NCBI RefSeq assembly: GCF_003367315.1
Contig: NZ_CP031415.1
Location: 1,734,001 to 1,798,000 of the forward strand
From: Saccharospirillum mangrovi
GTDB lineage: Bacteria; Pseudomonadota; Gammaproteobacteria; Pseudomonadales; Natronospirillaceae
Length of the DNA: 64,000 nt
Reading direction: 5' to 3'
Shown: positions 47,767 through 57,067 of the stretch, piece after piece
Layout of the letters: the number at the start of each line of letters is the position of its first letter
Position numbering within the stretch: the first letter of the stretch is position 1
Made by a program: the position numbers and the translations under genes
The notes under the pieces: generated by a model
Told to the model about the DNA's origin: nothing
Seen by the model: the letters and a program-made list of their open reading frames with translations, nothing else
Databases searched by the model: none

Positions 47767-48840
47767 TCAGCTGGCGTAGCTGGAGCGCAAGTTAAGCGTA
47801 CCGGCGGGGATTTGCATGGTGATGCAGTGCAAACTGCCGCCTTGCTCGATCAGGGCGCGACAGTCGATGCTGACCACGCGCCGGTCGGGAAACGCTTCAG
47901 CCAGCCGCTCAGCCGCCGCACCGTCCTGAGCAACGCCATAGCTGGGCATCAACACCAGTTGGTTGGTAACCAGGAAGTTGGCGTAGCTCGCGGCCAAACG
48001 CTGACCGTCAGCGTTGAATTGGGCATCCGGCCAGGGCAGGGCGATCAGACGGTACGGCTCACCCTCTGGTGTACGTAGCTGATGCAATTCGTCCGCCATG
48101 GCCTGTAATTCCGCAAAGTGCTCGTCGTCGGTTTGATCGCAACTCTGATACACCAGGACACCATTTGGCGCGAAGCGCGCCAGGGTGTCGATGTGGGCAT
48201 CGGTGTCGTCGCCGGCCAGATAGCCATGCTCCAGCCAGAAAATTCGTTCAGGATTCAGGCCTAACCATTGGCTCAATCGGTTTTCGTAGGCGGCGATGTC
48301 CTGATTATCGGCGCTGCGGTTCGGGTTCAGCAGGCAGCGTTTGGTGGTCAGCAAACTGCCTTCGCCATCGACTTCCAGACTGCCGCCTTCAAGTTCGGAC
48401 TGAATGTCTTCCATCGCCACACCGTCGCGAAACACACCCAGATCGTACATGGCGCGATTCAGCGCATCGTCTTTGTCGGCAGGGAATTTCCCGCCCCAAC
48501 CGTTGAAGCGGAAATTGCGAATGTAGCGGCCGTCGCCATGAACCAGGGTGATGGGGCCGTGGTCACGCGCCCAGGTGTCGTTGCTGTCAACGAAGACAAA
48601 ATGGCAGTTCGCCTGGTTAATGCCTTCCTTGTCGAATAGTGCTTTGAGTCGTTCCGGATCGACGCTTTGGTGCAGTTGAATCAAAACGTCCTGGCTGTGG
48701 CTGAGCGCCCCGAGCAAATCGAAATAGACGCTTTCAGCGGCTTCGAGGTTTTCAGCCCAATCGGATTCAAGGTGCGGCCAGGTGATGAGGATGGCGTCCT
48801 GAGGATGCCATTCGGCGGGCAGGTGCAACAGATCACGCAT
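47767..48840 (-). CDS. aguA: agmatine deiminase
   Basis: Converts agmatine to N-carbamoylputrescine and ammonia in polyamine synthesis or agmatine use. The 357 residues show WPHLESDWAENLEAAE, DTWARDHGPITL, FNGWGGKF, LEGGSLEVDGEGSLLTT and the catalytic Cys in GGSLHCITMQIP near the C-terminus. I start at ATG 48838-48840 (MRDLLHLPAEW); a TTG six codons earlier is also possible and neither has a strong ribosome site. No aguB is adjacent. Confidence 0.9.
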   Translation of the reverse strand: MRDLLHLPAEWHPQDAILITWPHLESDWAENLEAAESVYFDLLGALSHSQDVLIQLHQSVDPERLKALFDKEGINQANCHFVFVDSNDTWARDHGPITLVHGDGRYIRNFRFNGWGGKFPADKDDALNRAMYDLGVFRDGVAMEDIQSELEGGSLEVDGEGSLLTTKRCLLNPNRSADNQDIAAYENRLSQWLGLNPERIFWLEHGYLAGDDTDAHIDTLARFAPNGVLVYQSCDQTDDEHFAELQAMADELHQLRTPEGEPYRLIALPWPDAQFNADGQRLAASYANFLVTNQLVLMPSYGVAQDGAAAERLAEAFPDRRVVSIDCRALIEQGGSLHCITMQIPAGTLNLRSSYAS

Positions 48841-48913
48841 CGACGCGGGTTCGCTCAAAAAATGGGCCGCACAGTATAGCGAAAAGCCAACGCCAGGCGA
48901 GTGTTTAGCCGGC

Positions 48914-49453
48914 TTAGCGGTTGGGTCGATTGTGCGCCTGCACCTTGAACATGTGGCGCGTCAGCGCCTGGCGTTGAGTCTCCGGCAGATCGACAAATTC
49001 CAGATCAACGGAATACCCGTCGCCGTCTTGCAGCGATTCGACCACCTTGGCGCGACAGAACAACGACACATAACTGGGCGTGAAAATAATGGCGATGGCC
49101 AATTCCTGCCCTAGCGCAAACGATTGACTGAGCCGGCCTTTAACGCCGTTTTCACCGATGTTGATCGGCTGAGCATCAAGCTGCTGTTCGTGAATGTCGT
49201 GGATGTGCAGGTAACGGGACATCAGATCCAGCTTCTCATTGAACAGACTCAACATTTTGCGCGTCGCCGCGTCCTTAACGCGATCCAGAAACTCCAGCAG
49301 TTGAGCGTCCACCGTTTCGAACTCTTTGAGCACGGCAATTTGGTGCAAATGCGGAAAGTAATCCGCAATGGCAGGGCGGTCGGCCAGGTAAGGCGCAGCG
49401 GCCATATAAGCCGTGTCGTCGATACGGAAATATTGTTGCGCGTCGTCGTTCAT
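48914..49453 (-). CDS. PilZ-like domain protein, degenerate motif
   Basis: A 179-residue soluble protein. The start QQYFRIDDTAYM and the later beta-rich part resemble PilZ-domain proteins of gammaproteobacteria. The expected RxxxR is reduced to one Arg, and D/N-x-S-x-x-G appears as NIGENG (Ser to Gly), so c-di-GMP binding is doubtful. A helical middle part (residues about 35-90) may mediate oligomerisation. Start ATG 49451-49453 is chosen because the longer frame runs into the divergent lolC region. Confidence 0.6.
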   Translation of the reverse strand: MNDDAQQYFRIDDTAYMAAAPYLADRPAIADYFPHLHQIAVLKEFETVDAQLLEFLDRVKDAATRKMLSLFNEKLDLMSRYLHIHDIHEQQLDAQPINIGENGVKGRLSQSFALGQELAIAIIFTPSYVSLFCRAKVVESLQDGDGYSVDLEFVDLPETQRQALTRHMFKVQAHNRPNR

Positions 49454-49553
49454 CGAGTGGGTCCTGTCATGGAAACGCAAAGCTGTGGTGGGTTCGAACA
49501 GTGTAGCCAAATACGGCTTGGCAGGTCTAAGGGCCGATGGTTTAATGCCGGCC

Positions 49554-50798
49554 ATGCTGAATAACATCCCCTTCCTGGTCGGACTGCGTTATCTGCGCGC
49601 CCGACGTCGCAATCACTTCATTTCGTTCATTTCCGGTGTCTCCATGGTCGGGCTGACCTTGGGCGTGATGGTGCTGATCATCGTGCTGTCGGTGATGAAT
49701 GGCTTCGACCGGGAATTGCGCAATCGCATTCTCGGCATGGTGCCGCACGCGACTGTATCGCAGCCCGGCGGCCTGGCCGATTGGCCGGCGGTGGCGAGCA
49801 TCCTCTCGCAACATCCCGATGTCGAAGGCGTCAGTCCGTTTACCGAAAGTCAGGCCATGTTGGTTGGCCCGAGCCAGACCAAGGGCGTGGCTGTCAGCGG
49901 CGTTGAACCGGCGACATTGAGCCAGGTGTCCATCTTGCCGAATCATTTGACCTCCGGCTCTCTCGACGATTTGCAGGAAGGCCGGTTTGGCATTCTGCTT
50001 GGTGACATTCTGGCGCGGCAACTGGGTGTCGATCTGGGCGACCGGGTGACCATGATGGTGCCGGAAGTGACGGTCAATCTGGCCGGTGTCACGCCGCGTT
50101 TTAAGCGCTTCGAAGTGGTCGGCACCTTTGCTGTCGGTGCTGAACTGGACGCCAATCTGGCCGTGGTGCAGATGAACGATCTGGGCCGGTTGCTGCGTTA
50201 CGACGACCGCGTCGATGGCGTGCATTTGAAAGTGGATGATCTGTTCCTGGCGCGTCAGATTGCCATCGATGCCGGGCGGTCTTTGCAAGGCCGCTATCTG
50301 GTCAGCGACTGGACCCGCACGCAAGGCAACCTGTTCCAGGCCATCCAACTGGAAAAGCGCATGGTTGGCTTGCTGCTGTTTATGATCGTCGCCGTGGCGG
50401 TGTTCAACATCGTGTCGTCGCTGGTGATGATGGTGACCGACAAACAGGGCGAAATCGCCATTCTGCGCACACTCGGTGCCCGTTCGGGCCAGATCATGGG
50501 CATCTTTATCGTGCAGGGTACCGCCATCGGTCTGATCGGCATTGCCTTGGGCGTGATTCTGGGCGTGCTGGGCGCCTGGTCAGTGGCCGACATCATTGCC
50601 TGGATCGAGCACACCTTTCACATTCAATTCCTCAACGCCGAGGTCTATTTCATCAGCTATATCCCCTCCGAGCTGAAATGGAGCGACGTGCGAATGATCG
50701 CGTCGGCTTCGTTTGTGATCAGTGTGCTGGCGACCATCTATCCCGCCTGGCGGGCATCGCGGATTTCACCGGCGGAGGCGTTGCGCTATGAATCCTGA
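49554..50798 (+). CDS. lolC: LolC/LolE-family lipoprotein-releasing permease
   Basis: A 414-residue inner-membrane protein: one N-terminal transmembrane helix (about residues 24-50), a large periplasmic MacB-like domain, and three C-terminal helices in the FtsX arrangement. It starts the family pattern FLVGLRYLRARRRNHFISFISGVSMVGL. With LolD it extracts outer-membrane lipoproteins for LolA. No second permease follows lolD, so it may act as a homodimer (LolF-like). ATG 49545 is a possible earlier start. Confidence 0.92.
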   Translation: MLNNIPFLVGLRYLRARRRNHFISFISGVSMVGLTLGVMVLIIVLSVMNGFDRELRNRILGMVPHATVSQPGGLADWPAVASILSQHPDVEGVSPFTESQAMLVGPSQTKGVAVSGVEPATLSQVSILPNHLTSGSLDDLQEGRFGILLGDILARQLGVDLGDRVTMMVPEVTVNLAGVTPRFKRFEVVGTFAVGAELDANLAVVQMNDLGRLLRYDDRVDGVHLKVDDLFLARQIAIDAGRSLQGRYLVSDWTRTQGNLFQAIQLEKRMVGLLLFMIVAVAVFNIVSSLVMMVTDKQGEIAILRTLGARSGQIMGIFIVQGTAIGLIGIALGVILGVLGAWSVADIIAWIEHTFHIQFLNAEVYFISYIPSELKWSDVRMIASASFVISVLATIYPAWRASRISPAEALRYES

Positions 50799-51465
50799 GA
50801 TTTTGAGTTGCCAGCAGGTGTCGCGGCGTTTCCAGCTCGGCCCACAGACCGTCGAAGTGCTGCACGACATCGATTTTCATGTCGAGCCGGCCGAACTGGT
50901 CAGCATTGTCGGCAGCAGCGGGTCAGGCAAAACCACCTTGCTGAATTTGTTGGCCGGACTGGATTCGCCGTCGTCGGGCGAAGTCTATATGGCAGGCCAG
51001 CCGTTGTCGGGCTTGAACGATCGCGCCCGTGCCAAACTGCGCAACGAACACATGGGCTTTGTGTTTCAGTTCCATCATTTGCTGCCCGAATTCACGGCGT
51101 TGGAAAACGTCGTCTTACCGCAAATCATTGGTGGGCAATATCGTCGTGATTCCAATCAACGAGCGGCCGAATTGCTGAGCCGGGTCGGGTTGGGCGACCG
51201 GGCGGCACACCGGCCGGCGGAGCTTTCGGGCGGCGAGCGCCAGCGGGTTGCCATTGCCCGGGCGCTGATCAACAACCCACGCGTGGTGTTGATGGACGAG
51301 CCGACCGGCAACCTGGACGACGCCACGTCCGAACAGGTGCACGAGCTGATTCTGGAATTGAATCGGCACTCGGACGCCAGCTTTATCATCGTCACCCACA
51401 ATCAGGATTGGGCCCGGCAGATGCCGCGTTGCCTGACACTGAAACGCGGTCGAATCATCACCTAA
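50788..51465 (+). CDS. lolD: LolD, lipoprotein-releasing ABC ATPase
   Basis: A 225-residue ABC ATPase with Walker A GSSGSGKTT, signature LSGGERQRVAIARAL, Walker B VVLMDEPTGNLDD and the MacB/LolD-type FQFHHLLPEFTALENV. Its ATG overlaps the lolC end by 11 bp. A longer in-frame reading from 50722 would lie inside lolC and is rejected. Confidence 0.95.
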   Translation: MNPEILSCQQVSRRFQLGPQTVEVLHDIDFHVEPAELVSIVGSSGSGKTTLLNLLAGLDSPSSGEVYMAGQPLSGLNDRARAKLRNEHMGFVFQFHHLLPEFTALENVVLPQIIGGQYRRDSNQRAAELLSRVGLGDRAAHRPAELSGGERQRVAIARALINNPRVVLMDEPTGNLDDATSEQVHELILELNRHSDASFIIVTHNQDWARQMPRCLTLKRGRIIT

Positions 51466-51530
51466 AACGTCGTATTTTCTCGGTCGCCTGACGGCCGCAC
51501 GGCATCGCTGTTTCAAGGAAGAAACATCGA

Positions 51531-53750
51531 ATGATCAACGGACTGACTGGCCTGGCACTGCTGTGCCTGAGCCTTCCTTACCTGTGGTTTCAATGCGGCC
51601 TGTTAGGCGCCGCACTTCCCGTTACTGTCTTGCTCTGCGTTGCCTATCGGCGCGTCTGGACAGCTCTGATTTGGCTGATCTTCGGCGCGGTCTTGGTGTG
51701 TCGGCTGGAAGCCGAAGCGCAGCATCTGTTGCCCGCCAGTTGGCAACATAAGCAGGCAGAGCTCAGCCTGTGCCTGGCACAACCGCCGCAAGTGTTCGAC
51801 CAATACCAGCGCTTCAGCGCCACTGTGTTGGCCCAGCCGGCCGACTTGCAGTTGCGTCACGTTAGGCTGACCGCTAACGCCAATCTCGATATACAGGCGG
51901 GCGACTGCCTGCGGGCACAGGTTCGGTTGCGCCAGCCCGTCGGTCAGTTGATTCCCGGCAACTTCAATGCGACCCGATATTTCTTCAGCGAGCGGATCGA
52001 TGCACAGGGCAGCGTGGTTGAACTCATCGACCAGACGTTAAATGCCAGCCTGGTTGTGCGCTGGTACCAGCGCGCGGCACCGCAGTTCGACGATTCCCGC
52101 GTTCGCGACATCTGGGCGGCGTTGGCGCTGGGTTGGTCGGCATCGATGGACGCCAACCTGGCGGACCTGTTTGAACAAAACCAGATCAAGCATCTGATGG
52201 TCGTCAGCGGCATGCACATTGGCATGGTCGCAGCCTGGGCGTTGCTGCTGGCTCGGCTGTTTCATCGCTTGCCCGGGCCTTGGCGCGGGCATTGGCCGGT
52301 GTTGCGATGGGTCACGGTTGTGTCACTGTGCGGTGCCTTTGTCGCCATCACCGGTTTTGGTTTTCCGGCAGTGCGCGCCTGGTTGATGGTGTTGTTGCCG
52401 CTGGGCGTCATGTTGTCCGGCGGGCGACTGGGCGGATTGCAGTCTATGGCGTTGGCGGCCGTGGCTATTGCTGCCATGCGACCGCAAGCCTGGCTCAGCA
52501 CCGGCGCCTGGCTCAGCTTCGGGTTGGTGTGGGTGATGATCCGGCTGTACCAACGCTGGCGCAGCGAGGGTCTGCCAGGCTGGCAAATGGCGTTGCGCAT
52601 GCAATTGCTGCTGTCGGTGTTCAGTTTGCCGATGTCGGCATTGATGGGGTTTCAGTGGCATCCGTTGTCGTTGCTGATCAATCTGTTGGTGATTCCGCTG
52701 GTCACGCTGATCATTTTGCCGTGGAGCCTGTTGATACTGGTTTGGCCGCCGCTGGTGCATTGGGGTTATCAATGGCTGGTGAGTTGGGGGCTGGACGGGT
52801 TGGTATGGATTGCCCGTTGGCATCAGCCGCCACCGGTGTTGACGTTTGCCGAGATCGCGCTGTTTGCTGCGCTGTTCTGGCTGGTGTTAAGCCACTGGTT
52901 GAATCGGGAACAGCGCTGGTTGCTGGTGCCATTGGCGGGGCTGTTGCTGCTTTGGCCGGTTCGTTCGACACCGCCAGACGAATTCCGGCTCACCACCCTG
53001 GATGTCGGTCATGGCCTGGCACTGGTGCTGGAATGGCCTGACCAGACCTGGCTGTACGATACCGCCGGCCAATGGAGCGATGGCACCTCGATTGCGCAAG
53101 CCCGGCTGGCACCCTGGTTCCGGCGGCGCCATTTGGCTGTCGATGGCATCGTGATCAGCCATTCAGACAACGACCACGCCGGAGGCGCCGCCTGGGCAAT
53201 TCAGCGCTGGCCTGATGCCCGGCGCATCAGCGGCGAGCCAGACGCCGTTGCCGAACTGAGCGGGCAGGGTGGCTGGCAATCCTGTCACGATTCACCACCC
53301 GCTGATCTGCCGTTTCGATTGATCGCCACACCCAAAGCATTGCGCACCAGCGATAACGACCGCTCCTGCCTGTTGTTGGTGGAAACAAAGGCTGGCCGCC
53401 TGTTGATAACCGGCGACGCCAGTCGAAACCTGGAATACTGGCTGATGCAGCAGTACCCGCAGTGGTTTCCGTTATCGTTGGTCGTTTTGGGCCACCACGG
53501 CAGTCGAACCTCCAGTGCCTCCGGTTTTCTGGATGCCAGCCCAGAGGCACTGTTGCTGGTCAGCGCCGGCGACCGTGCCCGGCCGCGTTGGCCCAACCCG
53601 GACTTGCTCGACTATTTGCAGCAACGGCAACGCAACCTGCTCAATACCGCCTGGCACGGCACCATCGAAGTTGATGTAGACGCTTCGAATAACCAATGGC
53701 AGGTGCGCGATTGGCGCTCATCCTTTCGGCGGCGGTTTCTGTCTCATTGA
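51531..53750 (+). CDS. comEC: ComEC/Rec2, DNA-uptake channel protein
   Basis: A 739-residue polytopic protein. N-terminal hydrophobic region and DUF4131, central competence domain with VVSGMHIGMVAAWALLL and FPAVRAWLM, and C-terminal metallo-beta-lactamase domain with ISHSDNDHAGGA (about residue 542), ITGDASRNLE and VLGHHGSRTSS. It would carry single-stranded DNA across the inner membrane during transformation. All domains are intact. AAGGAAG precedes the ATG. Confidence 0.93.
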   Translation: MINGLTGLALLCLSLPYLWFQCGLLGAALPVTVLLCVAYRRVWTALIWLIFGAVLVCRLEAEAQHLLPASWQHKQAELSLCLAQPPQVFDQYQRFSATVLAQPADLQLRHVRLTANANLDIQAGDCLRAQVRLRQPVGQLIPGNFNATRYFFSERIDAQGSVVELIDQTLNASLVVRWYQRAAPQFDDSRVRDIWAALALGWSASMDANLADLFEQNQIKHLMVVSGMHIGMVAAWALLLARLFHRLPGPWRGHWPVLRWVTVVSLCGAFVAITGFGFPAVRAWLMVLLPLGVMLSGGRLGGLQSMALAAVAIAAMRPQAWLSTGAWLSFGLVWVMIRLYQRWRSEGLPGWQMALRMQLLLSVFSLPMSALMGFQWHPLSLLINLLVIPLVTLIILPWSLLILVWPPLVHWGYQWLVSWGLDGLVWIARWHQPPPVLTFAEIALFAALFWLVLSHWLNREQRWLLVPLAGLLLLWPVRSTPPDEFRLTTLDVGHGLALVLEWPDQTWLYDTAGQWSDGTSIAQARLAPWFRRRHLAVDGIVISHSDNDHAGGAAWAIQRWPDARRISGEPDAVAELSGQGGWQSCHDSPPADLPFRLIATPKALRTSDNDRSCLLLVETKAGRLLITGDASRNLEYWLMQQYPQWFPLSLVVLGHHGSRTSSASGFLDASPEALLLVSAGDRARPRWPNPDLLDYLQQRQRNLLNTAWHGTIEVDVDASNNQWQVRDWRSSFRRRFLSH

Positions 53751-53821
53751 TCCGGTGGGGGCTGCATACCGTTTGGCGTTGGCTGTGTTAAATTACGCGC
53801 CTGAAGAAAGGAGACCTCTCA

Positions 53822-54439
53822 GTGTTTGAAATTGTCAAAGCGGGCGGCTGGTTGATGGCCCCCATTCTGCTGTGTTCCGTCATCGCCATCGCCATCATCA
53901 TTGAACGCTACTGGGCACTGCGTTACAGCAAGGTCATCCCCAAAGACCAACTGCCTCAGGTCTGGCATTGGATCAAAACCCACGAATTGGACGCGACTAA
54001 ACTGAAAGAGTTGAAAAACAGTTCGCTCTTCGGTTACGTCCTGTCGGCCGGTCTGACCGCCTCCAAACACGGTCGCGACGCCATGAAAGATTCCCTGCAG
54101 GAAGCCGGAACGCACGTCGCCCACGAAATGGAGAAGTTTCTCAGCACCCTGGGCACCATTGCCGCCATCACGCCGTTGCTGGGGTTACTCGGCACCGTGC
54201 TGGGTATGATTGAAGTCTTCACCGCCATCATGGTGCAGGGCAGTGGCGACACCGCCGTGCTGGCCGGCGGGATTTCACAGGCATTGATCACCACCGCCGC
54301 CGGTTTGAGTGTTGCCATTCCTGCGCTGGTGTTTCATCGCGCATTAACGCGCCGCGTGGATGAACTGCTGGTATCGATGGAGCAGGACAGCACCAAGCTG
54401 GTGGAAGCGCTACACGCTGAATCCAGCTCGAACAGCTAA
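53822..54439 (+). CDS. exbB: ExbB/TolQ/MotA-family proton channel
   Basis: A 205-residue inner-membrane protein with three transmembrane segments (about residues 10-30, 110-135 and 155-175). The family signature is STLGTIAAITPLLGLLGTVLGMIEVF. With ExbD it uses proton flow to drive TonB-like or other envelope work. The start is GTG at 53822 after AAAGGAGACC. No tonB is adjacent. Confidence 0.92.
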   Translation: MFEIVKAGGWLMAPILLCSVIAIAIIIERYWALRYSKVIPKDQLPQVWHWIKTHELDATKLKELKNSSLFGYVLSAGLTASKHGRDAMKDSLQEAGTHVAHEMEKFLSTLGTIAAITPLLGLLGTVLGMIEVFTAIMVQGSGDTAVLAGGISQALITTAAGLSVAIPALVFHRALTRRVDELLVSMEQDSTKLVEALHAESSSNS

Positions 54440-54449
54440 GGGGCTGCCG

Positions 54450-54869
54450 ATGCGATTTCGCCGCCAACGTCGAGAAGAAGTTCAGGTCAACTTAACGCCG
54501 CTGATTGACGTCGTTTTCCTGCTGCTGATCTTTTTCATGGTATCGACCACCTTCACCCGCGAAACCCAATTGCAGATCGACCTGCCCGAAAGCAGCAGCG
54601 ACCAGGCCCAGCTTGACCAGCGCTCGCTGGAAATCATGGTCGATAGCCAGGGCCACTATGCCGTTAACAACCAACCCCTGCTGCGCAACGACAGTGACAC
54701 CTTGAAACAGGCGCTGGCCGAACTGGCCGGTAACCGCCGCGACCAGACCGTAGTCATCACCGGCGATGCGCAGGCACCGCACCAGGCGATGATCTACGCG
54801 CTGGATGCTGTGGGGCAGCTGGGCTTCACCAAAGTCAGCTACACCACACGCCTGCCCGATGCGCCGTGA
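54450..54869 (+). CDS. exbD: ExbD/TolR-family protein
   Basis: A 139-residue protein with a short cytoplasmic head (MRFRRQRREEVQVNLTPLID), one transmembrane helix with the proton-relay Asp in TPLIDVVFLLLIFFMV, and a periplasmic TolR-like domain. It lies 10 bp after exbB. Start ATG 54450 has AAGGGG upstream. Confidence 0.92.
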   Translation: MRFRRQRREEVQVNLTPLIDVVFLLLIFFMVSTTFTRETQLQIDLPESSSDQAQLDQRSLEIMVDSQGHYAVNNQPLLRNDSDTLKQALAELAGNRRDQTVVITGDAQAPHQAMIYALDAVGQLGFTKVSYTTRLPDAP

Positions 54870-54894
54870 TTCGGCGCCATCGTCTGCACTGACC

Positions 54895-55845
54895 ATGCGT
54901 TTTTGGTATCAACCGCAAGCTTCCTGGCAATCCCGGTTGCTCAGCCCGCTCAGCGCCTTGATGGCGACGGTTGTGCGGCGTCGTCTGCGTGCCCGGCATC
55001 GAGGGCAATACGGCGTGCCGGTGTTGGTGGTGGGCAATCTGGCGGTTGGGGGTACGGGTAAATCTCCGGCCATCCAGGCGTTGGTGCGGCACCTGCAAGC
55101 GCAGGGTTTGCGGTGTGCCGTGGTATCGCGCGGTTACGGCGGGCAAGCGCCCAGCTACCCCTGGGTAGTGGGCGTGGACGATGACGCCGCAATCTGCGGC
55201 GATGAACCTTTGTTGCTGGCACGTACGCTTGACTGCCCGGTGGTGGTAGACCCAAACCGCGATCAGGCCGTGCGCCATCTGGTAGCGCAGTTCCAGCCGC
55301 AAGTTGTAATCAGCGACGACGGCTTGCAGCACTACCGTTTGGGACGGGATTTGGAACTGGTGATGATCGATGGTCACCGTGGCCTGGGCAATGGCCGTCT
55401 GCTGCCCGCCGGGCCATTGCGCGAGCCGAAAGATCGGCTGGCGTCGGTTGATTGGGTGGTCGCACGCGAACAGGTGCCCGACGGCATGCCGGTAGACGCC
55501 GTGCTGTCGCTGAACCCGCTGCCGCCAACCAACGACCTGGGCGACGTTTTACCAGCGGGCGTCGCAGTCGATGCCTGCGCGGGCATCGGCAACCCCGAGG
55601 TGTTTTTCCAGCAACTGACGCAGCAGGGCTATTGGGTGCAGCGTCGCTGGACGCCCGGCGACCACCAACCGCTGCCCGACGCCGCCTGGCAGCAACCGGA
55701 TCGGCCGCTGTTGATCACCGAAAAAGACGCCGTCAAACTGCCACAGCCGTTGCCAGAACACTGTTATGTGGTGCGTTTGCAGCCCAGCCTGCCCAATGAG
55801 TTTTTGCAGCGGATCGAAACCGCACTAAGGACATTGATGCCATGA
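54895..55845 (+). CDS. lpxK: LpxK, tetraacyldisaccharide 4'-kinase
   Basis: Phosphorylates the 4'-position of lipid A disaccharide. The 316 residues start MRFWYQPQASWQSRLLSPLS (membrane-associated helix). The P-loop is VGNLAVGGTGKSPA, with ISDDGLQHYRLGRDLELVMID and LLITEKDAVKLP. An earlier in-frame ATG at 54859 would overlap the exbD end; the family start favours 54895. Confidence 0.94.
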   Translation: MRFWYQPQASWQSRLLSPLSALMATVVRRRLRARHRGQYGVPVLVVGNLAVGGTGKSPAIQALVRHLQAQGLRCAVVSRGYGGQAPSYPWVVGVDDDAAICGDEPLLLARTLDCPVVVDPNRDQAVRHLVAQFQPQVVISDDGLQHYRLGRDLELVMIDGHRGLGNGRLLPAGPLREPKDRLASVDWVVAREQVPDGMPVDAVLSLNPLPPTNDLGDVLPAGVAVDACAGIGNPEVFFQQLTQQGYWVQRRWTPGDHQPLPDAAWQQPDRPLLITEKDAVKLPQPLPEHCYVVRLQPSLPNEFLQRIETALRTLMP

Positions 55846-56594
55846 GTCACCTGATCATGATTCCCGCCCGCTTCGGCTCCAGCCGCTTGCCGGGCAAACC
55901 CCTGCTCGACATCGCCGGTAAACCCATGGTGGTGCGCGTGGTAGAAGCCGCCCAGCACGCCGGTTTCGAACGCACCGTGGTGGCGACGGACGACGAGCGC
56001 ATTCGCCAGGCCGTTGAAGCCGCCGGCTACAACGCCGTCATGACCCGCGCTGACCACCCATCGGGTACCGATCGACTGCAAGAAGCGGCCGATCAACTGG
56101 GCCTGGCGCCAGACGACATCGTCGTCAACCTGCAAGGCGACGAACCCTTGATGCCCGGTGAAAACCTGCGCCAAGTGGTTGCCTTGCTGGAATCCGCAGC
56201 CGACGCCACAGTCGCCACCCTGTACGAATCAATGAATCCGGCCGACGCCGGCAACCCCAATGCCGTCAAACTGGTGCAGGACCGGGCCGGGCAGGTGTTG
56301 TATTTCAGCCGCGCGCCCATTCCCTGGGACCGCGACCAGCAAGTGACCGCCGCCGCCAGCCCCTACAAGCGACACATTGGCCTGTACGCCTATCGCAAGC
56401 GCGCGCTGGACGCCTTCGTTAACTGGCCGGAAAGCCCGCTTGAGCAACTCGAAAAACTCGAGCAACTGCGCTTTATGACCGAAGGGCACCGCATCGTCGC
56501 CGCGCAAGCCGTTGCCGCCGTACCCGCGGGTGTCGATACCCAAGCGGATCTCGATGCCGTGCGCGCCGTCTTCGCCAAAGCGGAGCGGGCATGA
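55842..56594 (+). CDS. kdsB: KdsB, CMP-Kdo synthetase
   Basis: Activates Kdo with CTP. The 250 residues include IPARFGSSRLPGKPLLDIAGKP, VVATDDERI, DHPSGTDRLQEAADQLG and VNLQGDEPLMP. It overlaps lpxK and the phosphatase gene by 4 bp each (ATGA), so the run is translationally coupled. Confidence 0.96.
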   Translation: MSHLIMIPARFGSSRLPGKPLLDIAGKPMVVRVVEAAQHAGFERTVVATDDERIRQAVEAAGYNAVMTRADHPSGTDRLQEAADQLGLAPDDIVVNLQGDEPLMPGENLRQVVALLESAADATVATLYESMNPADAGNPNAVKLVQDRAGQVLYFSRAPIPWDRDQQVTAAASPYKRHIGLYAYRKRALDAFVNWPESPLEQLEKLEQLRFMTEGHRIVAAQAVAAVPAGVDTQADLDAVRAVFAKAERA

Positions 56595-57067
56595 AGCCAA
56601 CCTCGGTGCTGTTTGTCTGCCTGGGCAATATCTGTCGCTCGCCCACGGCTCAGGGCGTGTTCGAGAAAATCGTGGCAGACGCCGGGCTGAGTGAATCAAT
56701 CCAGGTAGATTCCGCTGGCACCGCCGCCTATCACCTTGGCAAAGCGCCGGATGCACGTTCTACCGCCGCCGCCAAGGCGCGTGGCTACCACCTGGAACGC
56801 TTTCGGGCACGGCAAATCAGCCCGGACGATTTTCATCAATTCGACTGGATACTCGCGATGGATGCGCAAAACCTGGCCGACCTGCAGACCATTCAACCCA
56901 CGCACAGCAAAGCGCAACTCGGGTTGTTTCTGGATGTAATCGAACCGTCCACCCAGCGTGACGTGCCAGACCCTTATTACGGCGGCCCAGCCGGTTTTGA
57001 ACAGGTTCTCGACCTGTGCGAAGCCGCAAGCCGCGCGTTGTTAACCCGCATGGAGGCACAATCGTGA
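56591..57067 (+). CDS. low-molecular-weight protein tyrosine phosphatase
   Basis: A 158-residue cytoplasmic phosphatase. The active-site P-loop C-x5-R-S is complete in VCLGNICRSPTAQ (Cys at about residue 10), and the general acid Asp lies in VPDPYYGG. Related enzymes such as Wzb control polysaccharide tyrosine kinases; no kinase of that type is in the window. Its position inside the lpxK-kdsB-murB run suggests an envelope role. Confidence 0.92.
   Translation: MKPTSVLFVCLGNICRSPTAQGVFEKIVADAGLSESIQVDSAGTAAYHLGKAPDARSTAAAKARGYHLERFRARQISPDDFHQFDWILAMDAQNLADLQTIQPTHSKAQLGLFLDVIEPSTQRDVPDPYYGGPAGFEQVLDLCEAASRALLTRMEAQS

Noticed and set aside
52280-53041. 253-codon +1-frame ORF inside comEC
   Set aside because: It overlaps the intact membrane domain of ComEC and shows only GC-rich frame-shifted composition.
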